From: Maratus speciosus
Taxonomy: Eukaryota > Arthropoda > Arachnida > Araneae > Salticidae
Length of the DNA: 64,000 nt
Direction: 5' to 3'
Assembly: GCA_963932465.1 (NCBI GenBank)
Contig: OZ010799.1
Coordinates: 284,280,083 to 284,344,082, forward strand
Shown: positions 10,305 to 21,836 of the stretch, in pieces
How the letters are laid out: every line of letters begins with the position of its first letter
Numbering within the stretch: position 1 is the stretch's first letter
The notes under the pieces: model-generated
The model's input: only the letters and a program-made list of their open reading frames with translations
Databases searched by the model: none
What the model was told of the DNA's origin: nothing
Translations under genes and position numbers: made by a program

Positions 10305-10697
10305 TTAATGTTAAACCTATGGGAAAAGTCTTTACAGATTTCTCACTTGCATTTGAAAACTTTTATATTATTTTTTTTGCATGCAATACCTGAAGTCGAT
10401 ACCTGTTGTTGCGTGTATGTACTTTTTTCCACTTTTGTAGCAATTTCTGTATACGAGAATAGTTTCCCTTTCAAAACCACTTCCAAAAGTAGAAGTATCC
10501 GCATATAAAAAAACTGTAAAAAACATCGAAAAGTAGAAATGCACAATAAATGTTAACCTCAGGTACCCTGTGTCCCCCACCCCCCACCCCCCCCCCACCC
10601 CCAAAAAAAAAGAGAGAGAGAGAGAGAGAATCATTTAAAAATATTAAAATAGGAACAAGAAATCTGTAAGGAACGCTGCCATAGGATTAACATTAGT
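10305..10697. repeat. Foldback repeat FB, copy B
   Basis: The ends TTAATGTTAAACCTATGGG (left) and CCATAGGATTAACATTAG (right) are inverted. The inner arms pair TGCATGCAATACCTGAAG with CCTCAGGTACC-type sequence through a C-rich and (AG)n stretch at 10568-10627. Open frames on both strands here are by-products of the palindrome. The 67 bases between copies A and B contain a small hairpin GTGACTAG...CTAGTCAC (10254-10288). Confidence 0.65.
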
Positions 10698-10732
10698 TCG
10701 AACATTTCTTAGTTTAGGCTCTTAAGGCTTCA

Positions 10733-11093
10733 TTATTTTGCATGCGATACCTGAAGTCAATACCTATTGTTGTGTGTATGTACTTTTTCAAATTTCGTAG
10801 CAATTTCTGTATATGAGAATAGTTTCACTTGCAGAACCACTTCCAAAAGTAGAAGTATCCGCATATAAAAAAACTGTAACAAACATCAAAAAAGTAGAAA
10901 TGCACAATAAACGTTAACCTCAGGTACCCTGTGCCACCCCCCCCCCCCCAAAACACAGAAAAAAAAGAAAAAGAGAGAATAATTTAAAAGCATTAAAATG
11001 GGAACAAGAAATCTGTAAAGATTGCTGCCATAGCATTAACATTAGCTTGAACATTTCTTTCTGTGCCTAGTTTAAGCTCTTAAGGCTATGTGT
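10733..11093 (+). repeat. Tandem duplicate of FB copy B (361-bp period)
   Basis: From GCATGCGATACCTGAAGTCA at 10740 onward the sequence repeats that from 10379 with high identity, including AGTAGAAGTATCCGCATATA, a C-run and the inverted end CATAGCATTAACATTAG. The period is 361 bp, and both units are followed by CTCTTAAGGCT. This is a direct duplication of most of copy B and its flank, not an independent insertion. Confidence 0.75.
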
Positions 11094-11509
11094 TTAAACA
11101 AAAATGGAAATGTCAGAGCTGAAATCATTAATTTTATACATTCTCTCAACAAAGTTCACTTATTTTTACTATTGACTATTGATACAACTTTTACAGAGTA
11201 ATTTCAAATCATTGCAACAGTTAATGATTTCTTTTTCACTCGCTTCATCTTATAATTTATAAATGGACCTGTTTAAACTGTACATCACCTTCATATTTAA
11301 TGGAGTTTCTGAAGTATGTTAAAGATGCAGAGAAGACCTTTTAATCCCATGCAAGTATGTTTAGGAATATTAATTGGCCTACATTCTTTGCTAACAGGTG
11401 ACAATGTGCAGCTTTCAGCATATCTGTTATCAAATTACTTTGAAATAAATACTATTAATTGAATGCATTGTCCATCATACTCACAAGATTAAATGTAACC
11501 GAGCTTGTA

Positions 11510-11682
11510 CAATCGAACCTCGTTAACATGAACCTCAAGGGGAATCAAAAATTTGTTCACGTTAACAGTAATTCATGTTATCAGTATCAAATCTTTGTAT
11601 TCGTTTTTATAGGGGACTGTGAGAATAATTTATGTTAAAAGTAATTCATGTTAAGCGTGTTCATGTTAACGAGGTTCAACTG
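11510..11682. mobile_element. Pogo/Tigger-like MITE, copy 1
   Basis: The ends CAATCGAACCTCGTTAACAT and (inverse) CAGTTGAACCTCGTTAACAT bound 173 bp and are flanked by TA on both sides. Inner parts repeat AGTAATTCATGTTA. CAGTYGAACCTCGTTAA ends with TA duplication are typical of pogo/Tigger-type elements. No coding content. A second copy is at 15951-16105. Confidence 0.75.
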
Positions 11683-11699
11683 TATAGATTACATTAGGT

Positions 11700-12289
11700 C
11701 ACAAAAATATAGAATGCTAACTGCCCCTGGCTGTCACAAAACATATGCAATAATGGGATACAAACTTTGTATATAACTTTGAGAAAACACATTTTTATAA
11801 ATTATCGATCAGATTTTCTAATAAACTCTAGGCCATTTTATTTACTACATGGGAATTAGTCTAAACTTTTGTCAATACAAACTTTTATAAGTCAGCCTGT
11901 TAAAAGTTTTCTTTCTAGTGAGCTCATTTTATTTACTAATTACACATTTCAAATAATACAGAGAAACAAAAAATAAGGAATTTACTTATTATAGAATATA
12001 ATTATAAGATTATTTAATAAATGGAATCTTGTGAAAGCTCTCTTAACTCTTTGAAGGCTGGTGAGATACTTTGCTAAAAAGGTTACTTAAAATTGCATTT
12101 ACAAATCTATATTACACATGCAGATCTGAAAATTTGGAAGAAGACCAATGAAAGCAGTTCTGATGCATAAAACTCAGATTTTCATTTTTTTTTTTTTTTT
12201 CAAAATTCACCGAGATACAAGTTAAAAACCATAATGATTATTAAAAGATGGTACACTGCCTTAGCTGTCTGGCCCAAAACAGCATTTCA
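11700..12289. other. Intron 4 sequence without recognisable feature
   Basis: Part of the intron between exons 5 and 4. Only A+T-rich sequence and a T-run near 12183-12200 are seen. Confidence 0.4.
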
Positions 12290-12700
12290 GAGTTTTTTTA
12301 AGGCTCTTTTTCAAATCTAACAGAGCTTATTTCTGATGTATTCTTGTAATTCTTTATTTTTCCAGAAATGCATGAAACTGGCAGGTGTTTTTATTCAAAA
12401 GCTATGCGATCAAAAGATGTTTTCCTTTTTTTGGTAAAGGCAGAAAATAATTCAGAAATACTGTCAAAGTTGCCTTTTGAGGAGAATTTCCAAGCTTGGT
12501 ATTGCAAGAGAGAAAAAAGAAAAAGCAGTTGTCACACAACTAAAATTGCTTATAACTGGATAAGTAATTTGTTTATAAAAAAATGGAAAACTCATTTCAA
12601 TTCCAAATCACTCCAATAGTCAAGCCTGCTAATTTTATACCTTTATGCTTAAAAATGAACTACAAAATGTGTCTGAAAGTTTTGTGTTGTTGAGCAGGAA
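12290..12700 (+). repeat. R1 dispersed repeat, copy 2
   Basis: This has the R1 order: TTAAGGCTCTTTTTCAAATC, GAAATGCATGAAACTGGCAG, TTTTTTGGTAAAGGCAGAAA, TCACACAACTAAAATTGCTT, AAAATGGAAAAC, ATAGTCAAGCCTGCTAATTT and GTTGTTGAGCAGGAACC. The 83-codon frame starting at 12368 is a chance reading through the repeat. Confidence 0.7.
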
Positions 12701-12904
12701 CCAAAAGCAAAAGGAAAAGAAGCTCGGGAAAACATTCTGTATTTTGAAGCACCCATATCAGATTTTAAAATATACATATAAGGACAAAAATACCCATTTA
12801 CTTTGGGTACTTTCCTGGTCCTAGTTGGGTTATTTGTTTTAAAAGTATTAATATTTATTATTTCAAAGAAATGTACTGTGAATGCTGATTTTGAGGGTCC
12901 TTCC

Positions 12905-13300
12905 CAGCAGGGTTGGCAGGTTTTTGACACATGTCAGTTTTTGACGGTTTAAACTGCAGTTTAAACCGTCATGTCAAAAACCTCAAATACTTACCGTGAT
13001 CTGTAAAATTTCACATTAAATGTCACACATTAGTCGTAATATTTAAGATTCACTATTACTGCAATTGTATAATTAGTATATAGTATTAGTAATAATTACA
13101 GGGTTGGCAGGTTTTTGACATGTGTCAGTTTATGTCGGGTTTAAACCACAGTTTAAACCGTCATGTCAGAAACCTCAAATACTAAATTGATCTGTAAAAA
13201 TTCAAATTAAATGTCACACATGACAACATTACATGTAATATTTTAAATTCACTCTTACTGTATATCAGTAATTAGTACATAGTAAAGTATTATTGTTAAG
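12905..13300 (+). repeat. Two tandem ~195-bp units, each with a PmeI-like palindrome core
   Basis: CAGGGTTGGCAGGTTTTTGACA starts unit 1 (about 12908) and CAGGGTTGGCAGGTTTTTGA starts unit 2 (about 13099). Each continues with ACAGTTTAAACCGTCATGTC or the same with small changes, AACCTCAAATACT and AAATGTCACACAT. In unit 1, GACGGTTTAAAC-TGCA-GTTTAAACCGTC is a perfect palindrome, and AGGTTTTTGACA pairs with TGTCAAAAACCT outside it. CAGGGTTGGC is a common hAT-type end, so each unit may be a tiny foldback MITE. The tandem arrangement is a secondary duplication. Confidence 0.7.
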
Positions 13301-13538
13301 TACAACTTTTTAACAGGGTAAAATTTAAATTTTTTTAAAAAGTAGACATTAAGCTCACCTGAGCTGTACATTTTTTCTCTTACTTAACACTAGAACTACC
13401 ACTAATGAACAGCCACTAATGAAATTTCAATTTCTCAGTTCTGCCCTTTAACGACTTAGACGGTGAAAGTTAGTTTGTGGCATCTGGTGACAGTGAATCT
13501 GCACTTATAATGAGGAGCAGGGAATCATGATTTTTCTT

Positions 13539-13574
<36 letters not shown>

Positions 13575-14198
13575 GATTATTCAGGGGGGAGGGGTTAAAA
13601 AGTTTTTTAACAATTTCTAACTGGAAATAAAAAGTACATTTAACAATGATAATAATGAGCCCTTTATTTTATCTAAATTATATGTGAATTAAATGCATCT
13701 ACAGATAAAATTATACTATTAGTATTTAGTAATAAGCAAAAGCCATTTATTTTATTATTAGCATTATGGTGTTTGAAATATTACACAGAATACATCAAGC
13801 TGTTAATTAAAAAAAAGTGATAAAATATCAATTTTAATTTGTGTTAAATTTTATTTATTTATGAAATTAAAAAAAAAAAAGAAATTATGATCAGTATATG
13901 TGTAATTAAAAAAAAAAAAAAAAAAAAATATTCAGTGAAATCCATTATTTGTTAAAATCACTATTTATATAACCAGGTAGCAAGTTCGGTAGCAAAAAGT
14001 TCAAGAATGGAGACTAGCGTCACAGATTTTCTTTTCTCTTTTGCAGATTATTTTTCCATCAAACCATTATTTTGCTTTTTTATTATATTTAACTTACTTA
14101 ATGCAAAAACTTAAGTTTCTCTTTAATAAATGTGAATAAAACACATAAAAACGTTACAGGTAAGTGTTTAATTAACGCTGCAATTGCAAAAACTTTAC
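13301..14198. other. Intron 4 sequence, simple repeats
   Basis: Contains a (TA)n tract at about 13542-13571, a G-rich patch at about 13586 and A-runs near 13868 and 13910-13927. No gene-like signal apart from CAGGTAAGTG on the plus strand near 14157, which lacks a pyrimidine tract. Confidence 0.45.
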
Positions 14199-14355
14199 CT
14201 GCAGATTATTTTCTGTCTCTGTAGTAACTCCCGCAGACACTTTGAGAATTTTCTGCAACTGTGGCAACGAGTGCATATGATAGTTCAGGTCCACTCCATC
14301 ACCATACTTCAAAGATGAAATTGGGTAGCCATATTCCTCCTCCATTCCAAATTTT
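14199..14355 (-). CDS. Host gene, exon 4
   Basis: On the minus strand the acceptor TTTCCAATAACAG precedes AAAATTTGGAATGG, and the donor is CTGCAG|GTAAAG. The 157-base exon starts with one base completing a lysine codon from exon 3. It encodes KFGMEEEYGYPISSLKYG, then DGVDLNYHMHSLPQLQKIL, then KVSAGVTTETENNLQ, ending in phase 0. Base composition and codon-like texture differ from the A+T-rich flanks, as in a real coding exon. No domain is recognised; the middle part is predicted to be partly helical (SLPQLQKIL). It joins exon 5 directly in phase. Confidence 0.65.
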
Positions 14356-15024
14356 CTGTTATTGGAAATTAAATACATATTATTCTTAAAAACTGAAATA
14401 TACCAAATGAAAAAAAAAAAGTCTTTATACAAGCATACTTGGACATTTTCAAAAAACTGATTTCAGACAGAAAACCCTGCACCCTTGACTACATTCTGGA
14501 TATTTTTATTTATTGGATATTTTCCATTAAACCAATGCCATTATCGCCAAGCAATATAGTTGGTACCAATTGGAAAGTTTGAAAAAAAAAAAAAAAAAAC
14601 TAACATTGTTAAGGTAAAAGTGATCACTTAAACATAACATTTGAAAATTATACACTTTCACAAACTGTTTTATTATATCAATCAAAATTATACACTTTTA
14701 AAACAAAAGAACAAATAAACATTATACAAAAATTAAAAATAAAGCACATATAAAAATAAAGAATTAAACTACAAATTTCTCTTAACATTGCAGTAAACAT
14801 TTAATTTTTGGAATAAAAACATTTCCATATTGCTGTGATAAGATTGTAAATAATGATTAATTGTGCTTTTAGTATACACCATTTTGTGATACCCCCATAA
14901 TCTCTAAACAGAAACTATCTAACATGATCTCCAGTTTGGGGTCAATAAAATTATACAGTAAAACCTCCACTCAATGATTCCTTTTTTTAAAAAAAATAAT
15001 CTGATATACTGACTCATAACTTAC
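14356..15024 (-). other. Intron 3 of the host gene
   Basis: A 669-bp A+T-rich intron between exons 3 and 4, starting GTAAGTTATG and ending AATAACAG. It contains A-runs, and a lone pogo/Tigger-like end (ACAGTAAAACCTCCACTCAA) at 14955. Confidence 0.5.
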
Positions 15025-15056
15025 TTTAAAAATTTGTCTGCACAACGTAAATAATT
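15025..15056 (-). CDS. Host gene, exon 3 (32 bp)
   Basis: On the minus strand the acceptor AATAATATGCAG precedes AATTATTTACG, and the donor AAA|GTAAGTTATG is strong. In phase 0 it reads NYLRCADKFL plus AA, which with the first base of exon 4 makes a lysine codon. The acceptor has a weak pyrimidine tract, and the exon is tiny, so the call depends mainly on the good donor and on phases that fit both neighbours. Confidence 0.5.
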
Positions 15057-15234
15057 CTGCATATTATTTTTTTAATAACCTAATTTTATGATCTGATTTT
15101 CTATGCTTAGAAAGATGCTAAATTTAATTGAAGCTTACTTTTGCAATTAAAAAAAAAAAAAAAATTCACATAAAAAAAAACTAAATAAATTCATATAAGC
15201 AGCATAAAAATTCATCATGTTTGTCAGTACCATG

Positions 15235-16478
15235 CAGGGTTGCCATGGTTTAAACAAAATGGCTTTTTTAGAACAAATCTAATGTAATATTTTTAATGGT
15301 GTTTTTTAGTTTGCCTGTGTTTTAAATTATTTATAGAAATAATTTCTACTTTTAATATTTTATCTAAGCAGTCTACATGAGACATAATGAGTTAAGGTCA
15401 TGTTTGTGTGGATGAAGGATGAAAATTAGAATGTGTTGATGCACCGAGAGAGTTATCATGAAACATGTCAAAATTAACAGGGATAAAACATTCAGTATTT
15501 AGCATAAAATATTATCAATTAAAAAATACAGATTATTTACGGCAGTTAATAACATAATACAATGACCTTTAAGATTTTGGCCAAGTAGTAAAAGAAAATT
15601 TTCTCAATTGGGGAGATTATCCTTTAAGAATTTAAAAAAGAATTTCAAGATATGAAGTTGAATGAGACGACATGCAAAATTATATGTCAGTTATAGCATT
15701 CAATAATATCAATCTTTTCAGTTACAGAATTTAATGGGCAAAAATGTTAAAACAAAATAACCAGAAGTATTCGAATGCATATATAAAAAAAATTCTTTAG
15801 CAACCACAGATACTGATATTTATATAAAAGTTAACCATTTGAAGATACTATCTTCAAAATATTTTTTTATAGTTAAATTAATGATTAGGTCAAGAAGAAA
15901 ATATTAAAATATTCAGTGAACTAGGTTTGACTTCAAAAAGATTTTTAATACAGTCGAACCTCGTTAATGCGAACACTCAAGGGGAAATTTTTTTTGTTCG
16001 TGTTATCAGAACTTAACGAGTACGTTGCATACAACTGGACGAGGCAATCAGAAACAGTTCATGCTAAAAGTAATTCGCGTTAAGTGTGTTAATGAGGTTT
16101 GACTGTATCAAGGTAGAAAAAAAAGTTCATAAAATATTATATATCTATAATTAATCAAAAATATTGTCTTAAGATTTTCAAGATATCAAAGTTACACTGT
16201 GTAGAGCAGTTTATTTTTTCAACATAAGACATAGGTTACTAATGTTTAAATTAGAAAGGAATTCAATTTTCTACATAACAGACTAATTATTTAATCAGGA
16301 TATTTTCAAATGAAGTTATATTACTCAATATATAACAATGTTTATTTTTATCAACAAATGTACATCTACATGCATTAGGAAATGATATTTTTAAAAAATC
16401 CCGGTTTAAACCAAATAAACCATTTTTTTTGTTTTTTTATTTAAAAAAAAAAAAACCTTGTTTTTTTTGCCAACTCTG
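15235..16478. mobile_element. Possible hAT-like element with CAGGGTTG ends
   Basis: The left end CAGGGTTGCCATGGTTTAAA faces the right end, whose inverse reads CAGAGTTGGCAAAA. The inner TTTAAAC/GGTTTAAACC blocks near both ends agree. I find no clear 8-bp target duplication. The interior (1.2 kb) has no transposase and contains a later Tigger-like MITE (15951-16105). Confidence 0.35.
15951..16105. mobile_element. Pogo/Tigger-like MITE, copy 2
   Basis: CAGTCGAACCTCGTTAATGC at the left faces the inverse of CAGTCAAACCTCATTAACAC at the right. It is 155 bp with TA on both sides. It shares AAAAGTAATTCGCGTTAA-type subterminal sequence with copy 1 (11510-11682). Confidence 0.75.
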
Positions 16479-16479
16479 C

Positions 16480-17156
16480 TTATGTGTTGTCCTGGCAAGG
16501 TAATATTCACTGCACCAACGATATTAATTACAATAACTTTTTTTTTTTTTGTGTGTGTGTATGAGTGGGGGGGGGGGGGGCTGCTTTCTGCATTTTAACC
16601 ACACAAAGTTAATATTATATAGTTGCCATATTAAAGTTAATACCAAAGTATTTTTATAAGTATACCTATATAATCAATTTCATCATTTTTTTATGATGTT
16701 TTATTTTGCTGTTGTTATTTTGTTTTATAATTTTTTAGCAATATTATGTATTTATTAAATGTATATTATATTACAATTTTGAACATGATTGACAATTGAC
16801 AACGATAAACAAAAGTGGCAATTGACAATCATTTTTGGCGATCTATCTAGCCGGATAATATGAAAGTACTTATTTGTTTTCATAGCTGTTTATAGTTTAT
16901 TTCTAAAATATCGCGGCAATCAATAAAAATTACAAAAAGCCTCCCATTTAATAAATAGTGAATCACAATATTTGATACTGATTCCAATAAAAACCTTTGC
17001 ATTAAGGTTGAAATAAATCAATGGCACATTAGGATATACATATCGGTATAATGGGAAAATATCACATATTGTATTTGTCTCGTACAATACATACCATGCT
17101 TTTGCTTGCAACAGTTCCACTCTACCGCTGTAATAGACTCGTAGATCTGGCTATAG
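16480..17156. other. Intron 2 sequence
   Basis: Contains (GT)n and a G-run at 16553-16580. A minus-strand GTATGT donor-like site occurs near 17090 but cannot be fitted to the exon chain. No other feature is seen. Confidence 0.4.
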
Positions 17157-17457
17157 GTCAAAACTGGGAAATTTCATTAAGGCCACTGGCCGGTAGAACT
17201 AGTTTTTTAAGTGGCCACTTTTTTATTTAAAAATACTAAACAGTAAAATTTTTATAAGTATTCATCTAAAAGGGAATAGCCCAAATAAATATGTTAATAT
17301 AAATATATTAGAACCAAAAAAAAGTAGAATCTTCGATGAAATGCAAGAAAATTTTACTCTCCCCTTGTAAAAAAGTGGCTGCCGATAGACAATTTTTCAC
17401 TAGCCACTGTTTCCCATTTACTGAACCAGTGGCCGGTGGTTAGTGCTAATTTTGACC
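17157..17457. mobile_element. 301-bp MITE between long direct repeats
   Basis: The ends GTCAAAACTGGG and (inverse) GGTCAAAATTAGCACTAAC lead into CCACTGGCCGG and CCACCGGCCACTGG. The block is flanked by AGATCTGGCTATAG (17143-17156) and AGATCTGGCCATAG (17461-17474), 13 of 14 identical. This may be an unusually long target duplication or the trace of a tandem duplication. No coding content. Confidence 0.5.
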
Positions 17458-17474
17458 TTTAGATCTGGCCATAG

Positions 17475-18597
17475 ATCAAAGAAAAAAAATTAAAATATAT
17501 AATAATTTGGCTTTGATATACTCAAATATATTTTGAAGGAAAAAATGTTCTTATGTATTATCCATGCCAGCTCATATTCATTGTGGTAACAATGGCATAG
17601 ATAATATTAATTACAATAGCTAACCTTTATTTTATTTTTTGCTTTCCTCATTTAAGTACACAGTATTAATATCATATAGTTGCCATATGATAGCTGCAGA
17701 AGTATTTATACATATATAACTATAAAAACTAATATATAACACAATATAATTTTCCCTTTACATGAATATATTGTTTTTTTTTTTAAAAGAACATATAAAA
17801 TAAGACAACTTTTAAAAGTTTATCATTTCAACCTCAGAATTTTGACAGTAACTTAATTGAGCATTAGCATTTTTTAAATTATCAGTAGAGTTAATTTAAA
17901 AAATAATAAAAGAATCTTAAGTTTCAAGCAATATCACTACAGTTTGAAAGTAATTTTAAACTGTATTGTACATCCCATCTACAAAATACTGTTTTTCAAA
18001 TACTATATACATAATGTCAGTTTAAAATAATCTGTAGTAATTCTAGCATTAAACTGGCATTTTACAATATTACATCTCCCCCATCCCCCTTAAAAGTATA
18101 ATATTCATTTTCTGTGTATTTATAGTTTTGGTACAGCTTTTCAGTGTAAACCCAGCTATGTTTAAGATTATTAATATTGAAAGTGGTAATTTTTTTTATG
18201 AAAGTTTTAAAACAGGTGGATTTTTTCATGTGTTTAAAAATTGTTTTCAACTAAGTTTTTCACAGGAAATTGGCTTACATTTTCTTTGCAAAGTTTGTTT
18301 GCATGAATTTATATTTTTAAAAATACAGTTAGACAACTCTAAGAATCTATATTTTAGGGAAAAAAAAAAAGAAAAGAATAAATAATTTCAACTGCATATT
18401 ATTATGAAAAGAATTTTTCCTAATAATAGCGATAAATTACAGCTATACGAATAAAAATAAATGTATGTTTCAAATTTTATATTAAATTCCCACATTACCA
18501 TTTTTATTCATTGGTATATCTATTGAAATAATTTTGGAATGAATTTTCATTTTTAAGAAGAGAATTTGCATTTAATTACTTTACCAGTGATTTGCTT

Positions 18598-18633
<36 letters not shown>

Positions 18634-18906
18634 CACACGATCCTGATTTTGCGAAATTGTGAATATTTGTAGATACTTGTACAAAATGCAATCAGAATTT
18701 TGTGAATTAGAAATGGCATTTCAGTTCTTATTTAGACATTGAGAAGGTCTTTTGTACATATATACAGCTAAATAATAGATTCATTGATGATTTCAACTAT
18801 TATGCAGCAGGTTTTTTTAAATTCTAAAATCATTACATTTGTGAAGGACTCAATTTCTAGATGAAAAATTTTCTGAAATATCTATTTTTAAGAGAAAGAA
18901 TTTTGT
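17475..18906. other. Intron 2 sequence with T-run
   Basis: Only A+T-rich sequence is seen, with a T-run at about 18601-18633. Two overlapping open frames at 18062-18385 (one on each strand) have no recognisable content. Confidence 0.4.
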
Positions 18907-19331
18907 AAGGCTGCTCAAATCCAAAAGGGCAACTTTCTGACATAAGTTTAAATTTATTTTTGGTCGGAAATGCATGAAACTAGCTGGCATTGTTTGTTGT
19001 TTACAAACTATGTAATCGAGCTGTTTTTTTCTTTTTTTGCAAACTCAATAGATCTTTCAGAAAATAGAATCAAAGTTGACGTTTTGGACCTAAGTTCCTG
19101 AAAAAAGCAGAAAAACCAGTCAGCGAAGGGAGAAAACATCTTTGTCACGTGATCAAAATCGCTTTTAACCCAATAGGTAATTTATGGATAAAAAAATAGA
19201 AAACACAGTTCGATTCTAAATCGCTTCGATAGTCAGGCCTTCCAATTTTATATCTTTGTTTTAAAAAATAAATCTGTAAATGTGTCAAAACGTTTTCCGC
19301 TTGTTGAGCAGAGCAGTTGAGAACAGCCTTA
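18907..19331 (+). repeat. R1 dispersed repeat, copy 3 (best preserved)
   Basis: It runs from AAGGCTGCTCAAATCCAAAA to GTTGAGAACAGCCTT, so the ends form an AAGGCTG...CAGCCTT inverted repeat. Internal landmarks are GAAATGCATGAAACTAGCTG, CTTTCAGAAAATAGAATC, GTCACGTGATCAAAATCGCT and GATAGTCAGGCC. It is 425 bp long, without coding content. It appears to be a MITE-like family. Confidence 0.7.
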
Positions 19332-19754
19332 AGGGTCCTATGTTTTAAAGAGAAAAACTTGTAAATAATCCTTTAAGGGACTCGAGTTCTTTCTAAACAG
19401 ATCCCTGCTTACAGATAAGATTTTACACGTTAATGTTTTCATGTAGGACATTAAACATGAAAAAGTATAAATAAAAGTATCAGAATGTAGCTATTATAAA
19501 ATATATTTTATAAATGAAATTTTAATTTTTCCAATTTGGAAAAATAGGCCTTCGGAGGAAAACTTGTTTATTTCCCAAAATTTCCTGACTTTTTCCCAAT
19601 TGTTCCCATACTTGTTACATAATTGTACTAAAATTGTAAAAATAACACTAATGTTACTTCTTGCCACGCAAATATTTAGGAGAAAAATAAATACCTTTGA
19701 ATAATGCTAGTGTTAAGTAGGTGGTATAGTAATTGTTCGGTTGGAGTCTCATAC

Positions 19755-19843
19755 TCTTAGTTTCAGATTTCTCTTATGTGCTACCAGATACTTGGGGCAA
19801 TGACGAGTTGATCCAAGCTGGGAGACCAGATCTCTGTCTCTAT
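19755..19843 (-). CDS. Host gene, exon 2
   Basis: On the minus strand the acceptor TTTCTTATTTTTATTTAAAA-TTATAG is pyrimidine-rich. The 89-base exon completes the split codon of exon 1 (G|AT, Asp), reads RDRDLVSQLGSTRHCPKYL then VAHKRNLKLR, and ends in phase 0 at AGA|GTATGA. An alternative in-frame donor CTG|GTAGCA would shorten it by ten codons. The exon is rich in basic residues. It fits the phases of exon 1 and exon 3, which a random open segment would do rarely, but its donor is only fair. Confidence 0.45.
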
Positions 19844-20904
19844 CTATAATTTTAAATAAAAATAAGAAATATATACAACAAAAGAAAGTTTTGTATAGAA
19901 TAGAACTTGGTGCCATGTTTAAATTGCGACAATTGGAAAGTTTCAAAATGTGGCTAATAAATATTTTAAAAATATATTTCTATAGCCAGCAGTTTTTTAA
20001 AGACAAAACTAAAAATTCAGTCACCCTGTCAAAATTTCGGCAGTAGATAGTGGAAGTAGAATGATGTAATTCACCACCCCTGTAACGCATAGGTACCTAT
20101 ATATTGAAAACAAAACATTGCTGAAATCATTTGAAGGTTATATTCAAGCAGATTGCACTTTCTAAATTATTTAAAAAATTAATTTGAGAGACTGGGAGAT
20201 TATTTCAAATGTTGGGTACCTTCCATTATAGAAAAAAAATGATAATTTGAAGGATTTGTCAACTAAACTACAATAAAAAATTCACTATTTTAATTCTAAA
20301 CAAAAAATAGAAAATTGCGGCACAAACAACTATTAATACTATTGAAACAATCTAGCACCACTTCAAATGCTTTTTTGTTGTTATACGATCAGCAAAATAA
20401 TTTTGACTTATATTCTGAGTCTGCATTTGGATTAACTTCCCCCACCCCCACCACCACAGCCAACTTTTTTATATCAATCAGTATGCATTCTGATTGTAAT
20501 TTAATTTTTCTAATGTGTTTATTCTACACCCTATATATATAAATGTGACACATGTACACCTATATAGAAATTAAATCCTAACCCCACCCTTAGAATCAAA
20601 TTTTCAGTTTTTACTCTTTTTTTGTAACATAAATTCCAAGAAATCCTCTTCAAAAAATAAGTATTATTTTTTTTATCAAACGAATTTTACAATTTGATTT
20701 TTTATATTTAAAAGTTAAATTTATTAGTAATAACAGGAGTTCATGGGGCAGACCCCCCCCCCCCCCCCCCTGCAACAAAAAAAAAAATCAAACTTTTGTT
20801 TATAAATATTTTTTTAGTTAATTTTCAATTGGTTCTGTAAGATAATGTGCTTAAAAATGAATTTTTGAAATTGATCGCAATTCTCAATCAACAAAAAAAA
20901 TTGC
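19844..20904 (-). other. Start of intron 1 (3' part), simple sequence
   Basis: No feature except a C-run at about 20754-20770 next to an A-run, a weak TTAAAT-rich stretch and CCCCACCCCCACCACC near 20440. Nothing codes convincingly. Confidence 0.4.
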
Positions 20905-21475
20905 ATTTTCCAAGTCCAGGCAATAGGGGATTTTACCAGGCAAAATTAATGGAAGTTTTGGAAATCGACTTACTTTATGTTTTTTGGGTCGCTGAATCCG
21001 AATTTTTAACTTCCCACCAAAATTTCCCCCGGCAACCCCCCCAAATTTTGGTAAAATGCCCCCAAAAAATGTTTTTATTAAAAAAAAATCAATTTTTTTA
21101 TTGTTTTAGGGAAAAAGTATCTAGAAATTCAGAAAGTAGACAAAATTTGTAACAAATTAGATATATGACATTATGACTTAGGATGAAGGGAGATCTGCCT
21201 CGGAACATGGGCCACGGTGCTGCGTGGACTAAGTTGTGCAATTCCACTTAACCACTCACACGTTTACATTTGCCCTCCCATCTCCCTTCCGAACTTTCTC
21301 TATAAGGTTTCCTTTAAGTTTTTTGGGTCGCTGAATCCAAAAATTTAACTTACCCCCAAAATTCTCCCCGCCCCCCCCACAAAATAGTTGTTTTTAACTT
21401 TAATTTCTTATTGTTTTAGGGGGGAAAGCATTACGAAATTCAGAAACTAGATAAAATTTGCAACAAATAGGATAT

Positions 21476-21836
21476 CAGAGTTTCCCCTAGACAGTTTCAG
21501 GAGGGTGCTGCAACCTGCCTGCCCTTAGGTTTACAAAATAGCACCCCTCTTGCCCATGACGGAAAACATTAGCACCCTTGTTGCCCCCAGCTGAAAAAAG
21601 TGCCTTTACTCCTTTGTTTATTAAAAAATTTTCTTGCATAGTAAAAATTGACTCATTGCTGTCTTTAAAATAGTGTCCTGTCTATTAAATATTAAAAGTA
21701 ATTTTTAAAATCAAAAGGATACCTTTAAAAATTAAAAAAAGTGCCCTTAAAAATCCAAAACATGCTCTTCGGAATCCAAAGTGCCCTTTTCCTACAACAA
21801 GCACCCTGCCCTTTTTTAAACCTGGGTGAAACTCTG
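21476..21836. mobile_element. hAT-like MITE with AGGATAT duplication
   Basis: CAGAGTTTCCCCTAGACAG at the left faces the inverse of CAGAGTTTCACCCAGG at the right. AGGATAT occurs directly on each side (21469-21475 and 21837-21843). At 361 bp and rich in GTGCCCTT/AGCACCC motifs, it split the left arm of the larger palindrome. Seven identical flanking bases is close to the eight expected of a hAT element. Confidence 0.75.

Noticed and set aside
10343..10634. Overlapping frames on both strands
   Set aside because: They come from a palindromic foldback repeat with simple-sequence C and AG runs.
17065..17130. Possible extra host exon ending AAAGCATG|GTATGT on the minus strand
   Set aside because: Its phases do not fit between exon 2 and exon 3; the only reading that joins exon 4 gives TGA at the junction. 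The acceptor tract is also poor.
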